Positions 18,436 through 28,252 of a stretch of 64,000 bases of DNA are shown piece by piece (position 1 is the stretch's first letter; every line of letters starts with the position of its first letter). Made by a program: the position numbers and the translations under genes. Source of the stretch: Rhizobium terrae (GTDB taxonomy: Bacteria > Pseudomonadota > Alphaproteobacteria > Rhizobiales > Rhizobiaceae). The stretch spans positions 248,001 to 312,000 of the forward strand of contig NZ_QJKM01000009.1 of the NCBI RefSeq assembly GCF_003425685.1, given 5' to 3'. The notes below the pieces were generated by a model. It ran no database searches. It had not been told where the DNA came from and saw only the letters and a list, made by a program, of their open reading frames with translations.

Positions 18436-19017
18436 TCAGTGGATATCCCGATTTTCGACCTCGGCCGTGCTGAATGACCGGAATTCCACTTCGAAACCTT
18501 CCCGCTGCGGCGAGCAGAAGGTCATGCCAACGGCAAGCTCGGTGAGGTGGGGCGGGAAATAGGCGAGCCGCGCCATACGCCACTCGGGCTGCCGATCGGT
18601 GCGGTACTGGACGAAAAGCGCATCGCCCATGCGGGTGACGCGCGCAAACATCACCTCGAAGTCATCGACCAGGCGGAAGGCGGACCAGTCGGAATGGCCA
18701 TTGGTGACGACCACGCTGAAATGGCGGGCGCCATCGGTGAATTCGATACCGCATTTCATCCAGTGCCTCTCGTCGTGGCGGAGCATCAGGCCCGCTTGGT
18801 CGTAGAGCGCCTCATAGCGCCCGACGAAGGAAGTCTCGACGGTGAAGTCTCCCTTTCGAAAGCGATGGAGGAAATGACCGCTGTCGCGGTGGAAACCGTA
18901 ATAGGTGCCCTGCCAGAAATCGGTTTCCAGGCCGGAACGCGCGATCAGCCGGCCATCGATTTCACGGCTTTCGGGCGGCGGGTTCAGCCAGGTCATCCCG
19001 GAAAGATCGATGGGCAT
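18436..19017 (-). CDS. DUF1349 domain-containing protein
   Basis: 193 aa. The concanavalin-like beta-sandwich signature of DUF1349 is clear: DFWQGTYYGFHRDSGHFL (about 33-50), MLRHDERHWMKCGIEFTDG (about 87-105) and VGMTFCSPQREGFEVEF near the C-terminus. Cytosolic; function unknown, although the fold suggests carbohydrate binding. It is convergent with csaA and lies downstream of the histidine kinase gene, 50 nt away. Confidence 0.9.
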   Translation of the reverse strand: MPIDLSGMTWLNPPPESREIDGRLIARSGLETDFWQGTYYGFHRDSGHFLHRFRKGDFTVETSFVGRYEALYDQAGLMLRHDERHWMKCGIEFTDGARHFSVVVTNGHSDWSAFRLVDDFEVMFARVTRMGDALFVQYRTDRQPEWRMARLAYFPPHLTELAVGMTFCSPQREGFEVEFRSFSTAEVENRDIH

Positions 19018-19067
19018 TGGTTCTCCAGTGAATTGGCCGGGCAGACCGGCTTATGGATTGTCTTCGG

Positions 19068-20447
19068 TCATGCCGGGACACGGACGACCGCGCGAAGGCC
19101 GCCTTTCGGGCTGTCGCCGAGCGTTACGTTGCCGCCGTGGGCGCGGGCGATGTCGCGGGCGATGGCAAGCCCGAGGCCCGTGCCGGAGGCATCGAGGTTG
19201 CGCGCCTCGTCCAGCCGGAAGAAGGGCTTGAAAACGTCCTCGCGGGCGTCGGCCGGAATGCCGGGACCGTCGTCGTCGAGGGTCAGCGTCAGCCATTTGG
19301 CGCTGTGTCTGGCATCGACATGCAGGTTGCCGGCGTAGCGTTCGGCATTGGAGACGAGATTGGCGACAAGCCGGGTGAACGCGTTGGGCCGGACGGCGAT
19401 CTCGTCCTCGCCCTCGATCTCGTAGGTCATGGTCTTGCCGTGCAGCGTGAAATCGCAGCGCAGCTTTTCGAGAAGTTCGCTGAGGCGCAGTTCGCCCACA
19501 TCCTCCTCGGCATCGCCCTTGGCGAAGGCCAGGTATCCTTCGAGCATGGACTGCATGTCGTCGACGTCCTGCTCCATGCCGGCAAGTTCGGGCCTGTTGC
19601 CGGCGAGCGCAAGCTGAAGCTTGAAGCGGGTGAGGATCGTCCGCAGATCGTGGCTGACGCCGGCGAGCATCGCGGTGCGCTGCTCCATCTGCCGTTCGAT
19701 GCGTTCGCGCATCTGGATGAAGGCGAGGCCGGCGCGGCGGATCTCGTCGGCGCCGCGCGGCGAAAAGCCCTCCGTCTTCTGCCCCTTGCCGAAGCTCTCG
19801 GCGGCACGGGCGAGCGACAGGATCGGCCGGATCTGGCCGCGCAGAAAGAGGATCGAGATCACCACCAGCACGAAAGCAGTGCCGATCATCCAGACGAGGA
19901 AGATGTGCGTGTTCGAGGCATAGGTGGAGCCGCGCCTTGCAAAGACGCGCAGCACCCGGTCGTCGAACTTGATACGGATTTCGACGAGACGGCTGTCTCC
20001 CACGGTATCGATCCAGAACGGCATCTGGATCTGGCGGGTGATCTGGTCGGCGAGGATGTCGTCGAGAATGGAGAAGAAGGGACGCGGGCGGGGCGGCGGC
20101 AATTGTCCCTTCTCCTCCACCGCGATCGTCAGGCTCAGCGCATCGTCGGCGATCTTGGTGATCGCGTCGTAATTGGCATCCTGCGGATAGGCGCGGATGA
20201 CTTCGATGATCCCGGCTATGTCGCGGACGGTGCCTTCGGAAAGCCGCTCGGTGACCATGCGCCAGTGCCTCTCCATGAAGACGGCGGCGACGACGGTCTG
20301 CAAAAGCAGCATGGGCAGGATGACGATCAGCAGCGAACGGGTATAGAGGCCGGTCGGAAGATAGCGGCGCAGCCAGCGGACGAAGGATCGCCAGCCCGGA
20401 AGGCTGAACCGGTCCATGTCGCGCTTCAGGCTGTCGAAAAGTGCCAT
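19068..20447 (-). CDS. Sensor histidine kinase, EnvZ-like
   Basis: 459 aa from the ATG at 20447; a TTG 33 nt earlier is also possible. Layout: cytoplasmic N-tail, TM about 30-50, periplasmic loop about 50-145, TM about 148-168, HAMP about 168-220, dimerisation/phosphoacceptor helix with GVSHDLRTILTRFKLQL (about 232-248), and an ATP-binding domain with NLVSNAERYAG, DDDGPGIP and GTGLGLAIAR. It is the cognate kinase of the PetR-type regulator immediately upstream and is probably co-transcribed with it. Confidence 0.92.
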   Translation of the reverse strand: MALFDSLKRDMDRFSLPGWRSFVRWLRRYLPTGLYTRSLLIVILPMLLLQTVVAAVFMERHWRMVTERLSEGTVRDIAGIIEVIRAYPQDANYDAITKIADDALSLTIAVEEKGQLPPPRPRPFFSILDDILADQITRQIQMPFWIDTVGDSRLVEIRIKFDDRVLRVFARRGSTYASNTHIFLVWMIGTAFVLVVISILFLRGQIRPILSLARAAESFGKGQKTEGFSPRGADEIRRAGLAFIQMRERIERQMEQRTAMLAGVSHDLRTILTRFKLQLALAGNRPELAGMEQDVDDMQSMLEGYLAFAKGDAEEDVGELRLSELLEKLRCDFTLHGKTMTYEIEGEDEIAVRPNAFTRLVANLVSNAERYAGNLHVDARHSAKWLTLTLDDDGPGIPADAREDVFKPFFRLDEARNLDASGTGLGLAIARDIARAHGGNVTLGDSPKGGLRAVVRVPA

Positions 20448-20482
20448 CCTGCCATCCGTCCGTGCCCCGGCAAGGCCCAAGG

Positions 20483-21181
20483 CTAATCAATACTCAGCCG
20501 GTACCCGATGCCGCGCACCGTCTGGAGGTAGACGGGGTTGGCCGGGTCGTCCTCGATCTTACGCCGCAAACGGTTGATCTGCACGTCGATCGTCCGTTCT
20601 CCGACTTCGGCGTCGTCGCCGATCAGTTCGTGGCGCGGAATGGTGTCGCCGGCGCGCAACGCGAAAAGCAGCATGATTTCCTGCTCGCGATCGGTGAGGC
20701 GCACGGTTTCGGCTGCCTTGCGCAACTCCTTGCGGGGGATCGAGAAGGTGAAGGGCCCGAACATGACCTGCTCGATCTTCGGCGTATCGGGCGAGGTGGC
20801 GCGGCGCAGGATATTGTTGATGCGCAGCACCAGTTCGCGCGGGTCGAAGGGTTTTGCCAAATAGTCGTCGGCGCCGGCCTCGAGGCCTGCGATGCGGGAT
20901 TCGGCTTCCGCCCTGGCGGTCAGCAGGATCACCGGAATGGTCTTCTTCTGGTAGAGCGACTGGGTGAGCGACAGGCCGGATTCGCCCGGCATCATGACGT
21001 CGAGGATGATGAGATCGAAGTGCAGACCCTCCAGCTTGCGCCGCGCTTCGGCCGCATCGCCGGCCACGGTCACGCGAAAACCCTGTTCCTGCAGATAGCG
21101 GTTCAGGAGGTCGCGGATACGGGTGTCGTCATCGACCACGAGAAGGTGGGGCGCATCGTCGGAAAGGGGCGTCTTGTTCAT
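20483..21181 (-). CDS. petR: OmpR-family response regulator PetR
   Basis: 232 aa from the ATG at 21181, which lies 4 nt after the petP stop; a TTG start further upstream would overlap petP. Receiver domain: HLLVVDDDTRIRD with phosphoacceptor Asp in LIILDVMMPGESG (about 55-67), Thr in VILLTARAEAE and Lys in DYLAKPFDPREL. The C-terminal winged helix ends VYLQTVRGIGYRL. petP-petR were described in Rhodobacter capsulatus next to the cytochrome bc1 genes; here the pair is followed by its kinase gene. Confidence 0.93.
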   Translation of the reverse strand: MNKTPLSDDAPHLLVVDDDTRIRDLLNRYLQEQGFRVTVAGDAAEARRKLEGLHFDLIILDVMMPGESGLSLTQSLYQKKTIPVILLTARAEAESRIAGLEAGADDYLAKPFDPRELVLRINNILRRATSPDTPKIEQVMFGPFTFSIPRKELRKAAETVRLTDREQEIMLLFALRAGDTIPRHELIGDDAEVGERTIDVQINRLRRKIEDDPANPVYLQTVRGIGYRLSID

Positions 21182-21185
21182 CCGT

Positions 21186-21701
21186 TCAATCCATTTCGCT
21201 TTCAATGGGCTCCAGATTCTCGTCGCGGCCGCGCATGCGGCGCAGGAATTCCTTCACTGCGGAACGCGTCTCCGGCATCATGTCCTCCATGGCCCGAGCG
21301 ATACGGCGCGATTGCGGCTCGGAAAGGGCAAGCGCCAACTCGCGGCCGGCGAGCGTCGGATAAAGCCGGCGCTGGCGGCGATCCTTGGCACCGGCCATCT
21401 GGCGAATATAGCCGGATTCGATCAGTTGTTTGAGTACCCGCGCCAGGCTCTGCTTGGTGATTTGCAGCGTGTCGAGGAGATCGGTCACCATCATGCCCGG
21501 ATTGCGGCAGACGAAATAGACGACGCGGTGATGGGCACGGCCCATGCCGATCTTGGCGAGGATCGCATCGGGGTCGGACACGAAATCGCGGTAGGCGAAG
21601 AAAAGCAGCTCGATGGTCTCGAAGTCGATCTGGGCTTCGTCGACCGCCGGCATCGGCGGCAGGACCTTCTTGACGGATTTGACCGCCGTTGCGCGCGCCA
21701 C
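21186..21701 (-). CDS. petP: MarR-family regulator PetP
   Basis: 171 aa using the GTG at 21701, which has AAAGGA 7 nt upstream and is followed by VARATAVKSVKK. An upstream ATG at 21788 lacks a good ribosome-binding site. Winged-helix MarR core: LLDTLQITKQSLARVLKQLI (recognition region about 88-107) and the wing AKDRRQRRLYPT. First gene of the petP-petR-kinase operon. The 330 nt upstream (21702-22031) hold its promoter region and that of the divergent small gene; I see no other feature there. Confidence 0.88.
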   Translation of the reverse strand: MARATAVKSVKKVLPPMPAVDEAQIDFETIELLFFAYRDFVSDPDAILAKIGMGRAHHRVVYFVCRNPGMMVTDLLDTLQITKQSLARVLKQLIESGYIRQMAGAKDRRQRRLYPTLAGRELALALSEPQSRRIARAMEDMMPETRSAVKEFLRRMRGRDENLEPIESEMD

Positions 21702-22031
21702 TCGCGTTTCCTTTCCCTTGGGGGTCTCTCGCCATTTGCGGCCGAGGCTCTTCTTGCCGGTTCTTGAATGTAACCCGCTGCACGTCATAAAGCGCGAACG
21801 GCTTGAACAATCAACAGCATTTCTTCAGGGCGCGGAAGGACCCGAATACGCAAGGCGACTGCGAGACCGGGCGCCGCCGGATCGTTCCGCGATATAGGTA
21901 GCACGCGGCGATTGCTAGGCACGCGTATTGATTCTTCAAGGCTTATCGACCCAGGTTACGCAAAAAAGAAGCGCGGAACTTTTCACTTCGGCGTCCATTG
22001 ATCCAGCCAAAGGAGACTGGAGAGAAATCCG

Positions 22032-22241
22032 ATGACGAGCCCGACACTGACTGTGCCCACCTTTTCCGACATGCCGCCCATCACGACAGGAAAGCCGGAT
22101 TCCGGCAATCCGCTCAAAGGCCTACTGATCACGGTCTTCACCCTGAAGGTCGTCGTCGCCGCCTTTCTGCTGGCCACCGTCTCCCTGGCGCCGCCATATA
22201 TCGCGGACCAGCGTCACGCGATTGTCGCCTCCGCCGACTGA
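22032..22241 (+). CDS. Small single-span membrane protein, unknown function
   Basis: 69 aa. A good ribosome-binding site (GGAGA, about 10 nt before the ATG at 22032) supports it. One hydrophobic helix, LLITVFTLKVVVAAFLLATV (about 31-50), with a Pro/Thr-rich polar N-terminus and a short tail. Codon use matches its neighbours. No family recognised; it stands alone before a metallo-hydrolase gene. Confidence 0.6.
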   Translation: MTSPTLTVPTFSDMPPITTGKPDSGNPLKGLLITVFTLKVVVAAFLLATVSLAPPYIADQRHAIVASAD

Positions 22242-22339
22242 CTGCCGGCAATTGATCCCTGCCGGCTGATCTTTTCGGCTGAAATGCCCGCCGTTTCTCG
22301 TTATACCCCGGCTGATTTCACACTTCGCGCCGAGGCACC

Positions 22340-22987
22340 ATGGGCAAGCTCCAGGCCGGTATCATTCCGGTAACGCCATTCCAGCAGAACTGCACGATCC
22401 TCTTCGACGACGAGACCAAGGAAGGTGTCGTCATCGATCCGGGCGGCGATGTTCCGACGATCGTCGAAACCGTCAGGCAAAACGGCATCACGCTCAAGGA
22501 AATCTGGCTGACGCATGGTCATATCGACCATGCGGGCGGTGCCGACGAACTCCGGGAAATCCTCGGTACCCCAGTGATCGGCCCACACGAGGCGGACCGG
22601 CCGTTGCTGGAGAGGCTGGAAATCCAGGCGGAGAAGTTCGGCGTGACGATGGCGGTGCGGAACGTCGTGCCCGACCGCTGGCTGACCGAGGGGGAAAAGG
22701 TCTCCTTCGGCGATCACGTCTTCGAGGTCTTCCATTGCCCCGGTCATGCGTCGGGCCATGTCATCTATTACAACCGCAAGGCGGGTTTCGCCCATCTCGG
22801 CGACGTGCTGTTCAACGGCTCGATCGGACGCACGGACCTTCCGGGCGGCGATCACGAAACGCTGCTCGCCTCGATCCGCGACAAGGTCCTGCCGCTCGGC
22901 GACGAGGTCGGTTTCATCTGCGGCCACGGGCCCGGCGGCAAGATCGGCGAGGAAAGACGCACAAATCCGTTTCTGCGCGGTCTGTAA
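22340..22987 (+). CDS. Metallo-beta-lactamase-fold hydrolase (glyoxalase II-like)
   Basis: 215 aa. The binuclear metal motif THGHIDHAGG (HxHxDH) is at about 58-67; further ligands are in HCPGHASGHVIYY (about 132-144), FAHLGDVLFNGSIGRTDLPGG (split, about 150-169) and the C-terminal ICGHGPGGKIGEE. The GRTDLPGG and GHGPGG motifs place it with YcbL-like type II glyoxalases or hydroxyacylglutathione hydrolase relatives. Cytosolic; thioester hydrolysis is inferred. Confidence 0.9.
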   Translation: MGKLQAGIIPVTPFQQNCTILFDDETKEGVVIDPGGDVPTIVETVRQNGITLKEIWLTHGHIDHAGGADELREILGTPVIGPHEADRPLLERLEIQAEKFGVTMAVRNVVPDRWLTEGEKVSFGDHVFEVFHCPGHASGHVIYYNRKAGFAHLGDVLFNGSIGRTDLPGGDHETLLASIRDKVLPLGDEVGFICGHGPGGKIGEERRTNPFLRGL

Positions 22988-23012
22988 GGACCGCCTGCAA
23001 AGCTTTGCAAAG

Positions 23013-23037
23013 AAAAAAACCCGGCATTACTGCCGGG
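23013..23037 (-). terminator. Rho-independent terminator of cspA-type gene
   Basis: CCCGGCA (23020-23026) pairs with TGCCGGG (23031-23037). On the minus strand seven T follow (23019-23013). It lies 30 nt after the cold-shock gene stop and also faces the convergent hydrolase gene. Confidence 0.88.
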
Positions 23038-23067
23038 CTTCAACTCGAATAGAAAGCCTCTGAAGGC

Positions 23068-23283
23068 TTAACCGGCGATCTGCAGGTTGACGGCCTTGGG
23101 GCCTTTGCCGCGACGGTCCGGTTCCGTGTCGAAGCTTACTTTCTGGTTTTCCGACAATCCGGACAGGCCCGAAGCCTGTACGGCAGAGATATGGACAAAG
23201 ATATCGGCGCCACCATTGTCTGGTTTGATAAAGCCGAAGCCCTTGTCGGTGTTGAAGAATTTTACAGTGCCAGTTTCGGCCAT
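23068..23283 (-). CDS. Cold-shock domain protein (CspA family)
   Basis: 71 aa. The nucleic-acid-binding motifs RNP1 (KGFGFI) and RNP2 (DIFVHIS) are intact. Cold-shock proteins act as RNA chaperones that melt secondary structure. The leader is long: a perfect minus-strand TATAAT (23472-23467) would give a 5' UTR of roughly 170-180 nt, as in cold-inducible csp genes whose leaders regulate translation. Confidence 0.95.
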   Translation of the reverse strand: MAETGTVKFFNTDKGFGFIKPDNGGADIFVHISAVQASGLSGLSENQKVSFDTEPDRRGKGPKAVNLQIAG

Positions 23284-23466
23284 GCAGCAGGTCCTTTTCT
23301 CTCTGTCCGTGTTCAGCGGCGGACAGCATCACAGTGTTGCCCCGAAGGGCGGGCGGCAGGCAGCTTTAAGAAAGGGTCCCTGTCTTTACCGCGGCGACCG
23401 GCAGGAATAGCTTTGAAATCTCCGCCCCCGGTCCCGCCCGAAGTCTTAGCGCCTTCGGAGCGCGTC

Positions 23467-23472
23467 ATTATA
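23467..23472 (-). promoter_or_regulatory. Candidate -10 box of the csp gene
   Basis: Perfect TATAAT on the minus strand, preceded by CC. The -35 region at 17 nt reads CAATTT, a weak match. The interval 23284-23792 otherwise holds only this leader and the tail region of the EAL gene; I see no protein gene in it. Confidence 0.5.
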
Positions 23473-23792
23473 GGTCTTCCCATGCTCGTAAATTGCCCGA
23501 ACTTGCACAGAGTGCTGTGTTTATCGCAAATTGGCAAGAAAAAGTTTTTTGAATTGTTGCCATGAGCGAGAATCGGAAATTGCCGAAACGCCTGAAAATG
23601 CGGGCGTTGCGTTCCTGGGCACGTGTACGAAACCGGATTCCATCGCCGGCAATGCTTTGTTTACCCTCTTCTGTGCCGTTTTGGATCAACGGCTGAAGAA
23701 AGAAAAATTTTATCGCGCCCAGGTTGCTCCCCCCGCTTCATCGGATACCGGGACGGTCGCCAAGGAGATTGGAGAGACGGCAGGCTTCGTCT

Positions 23793-24737
23793 TCACGCGC
23801 CGTTCGAATGGCGCCGGCCGAAGGTGCGGGCCGGGCGGGACAGGGGCGTCCGGGCAGGCGAAACGGGGTTGGCGGGTAGGGACCTGTAGTCCGCCGCAGC
23901 AGCGTGGCGCGTCGTCGAAGCGGCTGCAAAACCGGCAAAGCTTTCCGGAAACGTTTCGTTGAAGTTCGTCGGGGCAAGCTCCGGCCGGGCCAGCGCATAA
24001 CCCTGCATCAGCGGGACGTTCAGTTCCTCGCACAGATCGACCTGCCAGACGTCTTCCAGGCCCTCGAAAATCGGTTCGATGCCGTCTTCCAGCATCTGGC
24101 CGACGAGGACGCGCAGCAGTGCGTATCCGGCGGAGTTGTCGAGGAAGTCCCGAACCCAGGACGCATCGAATTTCACGTAGTCGGGCCTGATGCGCTTCAG
24201 CCGGGCGAGATCGGAATCGCCGGCACCATAATCGTCGATCGCCACGCGAAAGCCGATCGCCTTCATGTGCTGGGTAAAGGCCACCACGATATCGTCGGCG
24301 GCGCCGGATTTTTCGGAGATTTCGCAGACGATGCGGTCGGGTCCGAGGCCCGCCTCATGCCCCGCGAGCTTGATGCGCTCGACTTCCTGGCGCATTTCGT
24401 TCGGCGTTCGGAAGAGACCGGGATGGAATTTGACGAAGATCCTGGCGCGCGAGCGGTTCAGCCGTCCGGTGTTGAGAATGTGGATGGTGCGCAGGATGCT
24501 GTCGATGTCGGACATGTCGGCCGGCGAAACGAGGCGGAAGAAATCGCCCGGCGCAATCGTCTCCCCGTCCAGGAGGACGCGGACGAGCCCTTCGAAGGCT
24601 TCGATATCGAGCCCGGCCTGGGGATTGTTGCGGAAGATCGGCTGCAGCGCGGAATTGAGCAGGTACGGTCCATAGGCGGTGGAAAAGGCACCGTCCTGAC
24701 CGCGTACCAGATTGGCGAAAATGCTTCTCGGCGTCAT
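23793..24737 (-). CDS. EAL-domain protein, possibly altered catalytic site
   Basis: 314 aa from the ATG at 24737 (a TTG at 24779 is possible). A stand-alone EAL domain: FEGL in place of xEAL (about 48-51), CEISE (about 138-142), IDDYGAGDSD (about 167-176), VKFDASW (about 188-194) and FEGLED. The Asn of the usual IN-S-P metal-binding segment is replaced in FVKFHPGLF (about 101-109). The residues after about 255 are a low-complexity tail. It may be a weak phosphodiesterase or a cyclic-di-GMP sensor; I cannot decide between them. Confidence 0.85.
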   Translation of the reverse strand: MTPRSIFANLVRGQDGAFSTAYGPYLLNSALQPIFRNNPQAGLDIEAFEGLVRVLLDGETIAPGDFFRLVSPADMSDIDSILRTIHILNTGRLNRSRARIFVKFHPGLFRTPNEMRQEVERIKLAGHEAGLGPDRIVCEISEKSGAADDIVVAFTQHMKAIGFRVAIDDYGAGDSDLARLKRIRPDYVKFDASWVRDFLDNSAGYALLRVLVGQMLEDGIEPIFEGLEDVWQVDLCEELNVPLMQGYALARPELAPTNFNETFPESFAGFAAASTTRHAAAADYRSLPANPVSPARTPLSRPARTFGRRHSNGA

Positions 24738-24880
24738 GCCCGTCGCTTCCGTTTTCGTTCCATAGGTTGTAGCAGCCAAGGGTTACGCTGCTGTAAAGAA
24801 GTTTCGAAGGTTTTAATCAGCTTCATTGATGGCTGCCATTCAAGCTTTCCGCTTGAAACGGCGTCATAGTTTAGACATAG

Positions 24881-26146
<1,266 letters not shown>

Positions 26147-26168
26147 TCGGTTTATACGGAACCAGTGG

Positions 26169-26209
26169 AAGCCCGCCGCAGTGGACTGACGGCGGGCTTT
26201 CTGTTTTTT
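26169..26209 (+). terminator. Bidirectional terminator between aatA and the sugar dehydrogenase gene
   Basis: GCCCGCCG (26171-26178) pairs with CGGCGGGC (26190-26197). On the plus strand TTTCTGTTTTTTC follows. The convergent genes end 23 nt before and a few nt after it, so it may serve both, though the minus-strand U-run is only two bases. Confidence 0.85.
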
Positions 26210-26212
26210 CGA

Positions 26213-27478
26213 TCAGCTCTTCGTCAGCCTGAGAATTGTGGAACCGCCGCCGCCGCGCTGTTCGGTGACGGCATAGACGGCGCCGTCGGGGCCGACCTTG
26301 ACGTCGCGGATGCGGGCCTCCAGCGGTACGCGCTCCTCGTATTTTACCCTGTCGCCGTCCATGTGGATGACGACGATACCCTGACTGACAAGACCTCCGA
26401 CCAGGAAGGCGCCTTTCCATTCGGGGATGACGTCGCCGCCGTAATAGGCCATGCCGGACGGCGCGATGACCGGATCCCAGTAGTAGACCGGCTGCTCCGT
26501 TTCTGCCCGTTGGGTGATGCCGTCGCCAACCGGGCGGCCGCTATATTCGATGCCGTAGGTGACTTCAGGCCAGCCGTAGTTCTTGCCCGCCTCAGGGCGG
26601 TTCAGTTCGTCGCCGCCGCGCGGGCCGTGTTCGACGGTCCACAGCCGCCCCTGTCCGTCGAGCGTGGCGGACTGGAGGTTGCGATGGCCGAGCGACCAGA
26701 TTTCCGGTCTGGCGCCCTTGCGATTGACGAAGGGATTGTCCGGCAGCGCCTTGCCGTTCATGTCGATGCGGAAGACCTTGCCGAGGCCGCTGGCGAGATC
26801 CTGGGCCTGGACGCGCGGTTCGGCGTCGGAGCGTTCGCCGACGGTGACGTAGAGTTCGTTGCCGGGGCCGAAGACGAGGCGGGAGCCGAAATGCTTGTTG
26901 CCGTCATAGCTCGGCATCTGCCGGAAGATGACCTTGACGTTTTCAAGCTTGCCGCCGCCCTGCCGATCGGGGACGAGTTTGGCGGAGGCGACCGACGTGC
27001 CGTTGCCGCCGTCCCGCTCCTCGGAGAAGGAGAAGAAGATCAAGCCGGACGTCGCGAAGTCGGGAGCGAGCGCCACGTCGAGCAGGCCGCCCTGGCCGCC
27101 TGAAAGGACTTTCGGCACGCCGGCGATTTCGGGGCCGGCTTCGCCTTCTTCGGAGATGATGTGCATGGCGCCCTGCTTGGCGGTGACCAGCATGCGGCCG
27201 TCGGGCAGGAACTCCATCGACCAAAGATGCGGCAGATCATCGGCAATCGTCTCATAGGCGATTTTCGGCATGTCTGCCGGCTGCGGCGCGCGCGTCTGGT
27301 TGGCGAAGGCAGGCTTCTGGTTGCGGGCGTTCGGCATCTGCGTTTCGGCGGGCTTGCCCGGAGGGACGGCCTCGGCGCCGGTCGCCGGCGGCAGGCCCTC
27401 GGTCTGGGCGAATGCGGAGCCGGCGACGAGGACGACGGCAAGGGTCGGGCAGGCAGGCAGCAGGCTGAAGCGTTTCAT
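26213..27478 (-). CDS. Soluble PQQ-dependent aldose sugar dehydrogenase family protein
   Basis: 421 aa. A signal peptide (about 1-24, ending SAFA) and a Pro-rich segment lead into a six-bladed beta-propeller of the sGDH/YliI family: LPHLWSMEFLPDGRMLVT, GGQGGLLDVALAPDF, SLGHRNLQSATLDGQGRLW and EHGPRGGDELN. The conserved His in GHRN and the EHGPRGGDE segment match the PQQ/calcium site. Periplasmic oxidation of aldoses is inferred from family. Confidence 0.9.
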   Translation of the reverse strand: MKRFSLLPACPTLAVVLVAGSAFAQTEGLPPATGAEAVPPGKPAETQMPNARNQKPAFANQTRAPQPADMPKIAYETIADDLPHLWSMEFLPDGRMLVTAKQGAMHIISEEGEAGPEIAGVPKVLSGGQGGLLDVALAPDFATSGLIFFSFSEERDGGNGTSVASAKLVPDRQGGGKLENVKVIFRQMPSYDGNKHFGSRLVFGPGNELYVTVGERSDAEPRVQAQDLASGLGKVFRIDMNGKALPDNPFVNRKGARPEIWSLGHRNLQSATLDGQGRLWTVEHGPRGGDELNRPEAGKNYGWPEVTYGIEYSGRPVGDGITQRAETEQPVYYWDPVIAPSGMAYYGGDVIPEWKGAFLVGGLVSQGIVVIHMDGDRVKYEERVPLEARIRDVKVGPDGAVYAVTEQRGGGGSTILRLTKS

Positions 27479-27699
27479 CGTGATCTCCCTTGGGTGAGGC
27501 GGCGTCTGCCGCAGGGCCAGGAACGAAACTCTCGCGCACAGCGAGAAAACATCGGACGATGGCCCTCATCTAGGGCGGTTGTCGGCAAGGGCCGAACACG
27601 GCTCGTTCAATATTACTTTATTGCCGCTTGAGGAATGGAAGCCCACCGGCGAGGACGGGCTTCCGGCATATTCGACCGGCATTCGAATTGAACCGATGC

Positions 27700-28146
27700 T
27701 CAGTCCGCGAGACCGGCCGGAACCTTGCCGCCGTTTTCGGCGAGCTTCTTCATCAGGGCCTTGTGCAGCCAGACGTTCATGGTCGCGGAGTCATTGGTGT
27801 CGCCGGTGTAGTGCAGCTCGGCCGCCAGCTCCTTGCGGGCCGACAGGCTGGAATCGAGATCGAGCGCCTTCATGAGATCGACGATGGAATGTTTCCAGTC
27901 GAGCTTCTGGCCGCTCTTCCTGACGGCCGCATCGAGGATCGGAGCGATATCGACCGGGCCGGACGAGGAAGGTGCTGCGGGCGCCGCAGATGCCGCCGGG
28001 GCTGCTGCCGGCGTCGGGTCGGGTATAGGCGCGGCGGATGCGGAAACCGGGGCTGCGGGTTTCAGAGGCTCGGCGGGCTTGGCCGCCGGTGCCGTTTCTT
28101 CCGCTCCGCCCCAGATTGCGTTCTTGATCTTGTCAAAGATACCCAT
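27700..28146 (-). CDS. DUF3597 domain-containing protein
   Basis: 148 aa from the ATG at 28146 (GGGAG upstream). N-terminal MGIFDKIKNAIWG motif, an Ala/Pro-rich linker (about 20-65), then the DUF3597 core: LDAAVRKSGQKLDWKHSIVD and LMKALDLDSSLSARKELAAE, ending WLHKALMKKLAENGGKVP. The core resembles the small helical LysM-associated domains of unknown function found in many proteobacteria. Confidence 0.88.
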   Translation of the reverse strand: MGIFDKIKNAIWGGAEETAPAAKPAEPLKPAAPVSASAAPIPDPTPAAAPAASAAPAAPSSSGPVDIAPILDAAVRKSGQKLDWKHSIVDLMKALDLDSSLSARKELAAELHYTGDTNDSATMNVWLHKALMKKLAENGGKVPAGLAD

Positions 28147-28252
28147 TTGCACTCTCCCTTTCGAGTTTGAACGTCAGGAGAAAGTCGGGCGAGGAGGAGA
28201 ATTCTCAAGAGGCCGGCCGCAGGTAAAATGGATACCTGCGGCCGGCGAGAGA

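Noticed and set aside
19051-20490. Long frames on both strands over the histidine kinase gene
   Set aside because: Only the 19068-20447 minus frame carries histidine-kinase motifs.
23531-23962. 143-codon plus-strand frame between the csp and EAL genes
   Set aside because: No ribosome-binding site or domain, and it overlaps the EAL gene's 3' end; treated as non-coding.
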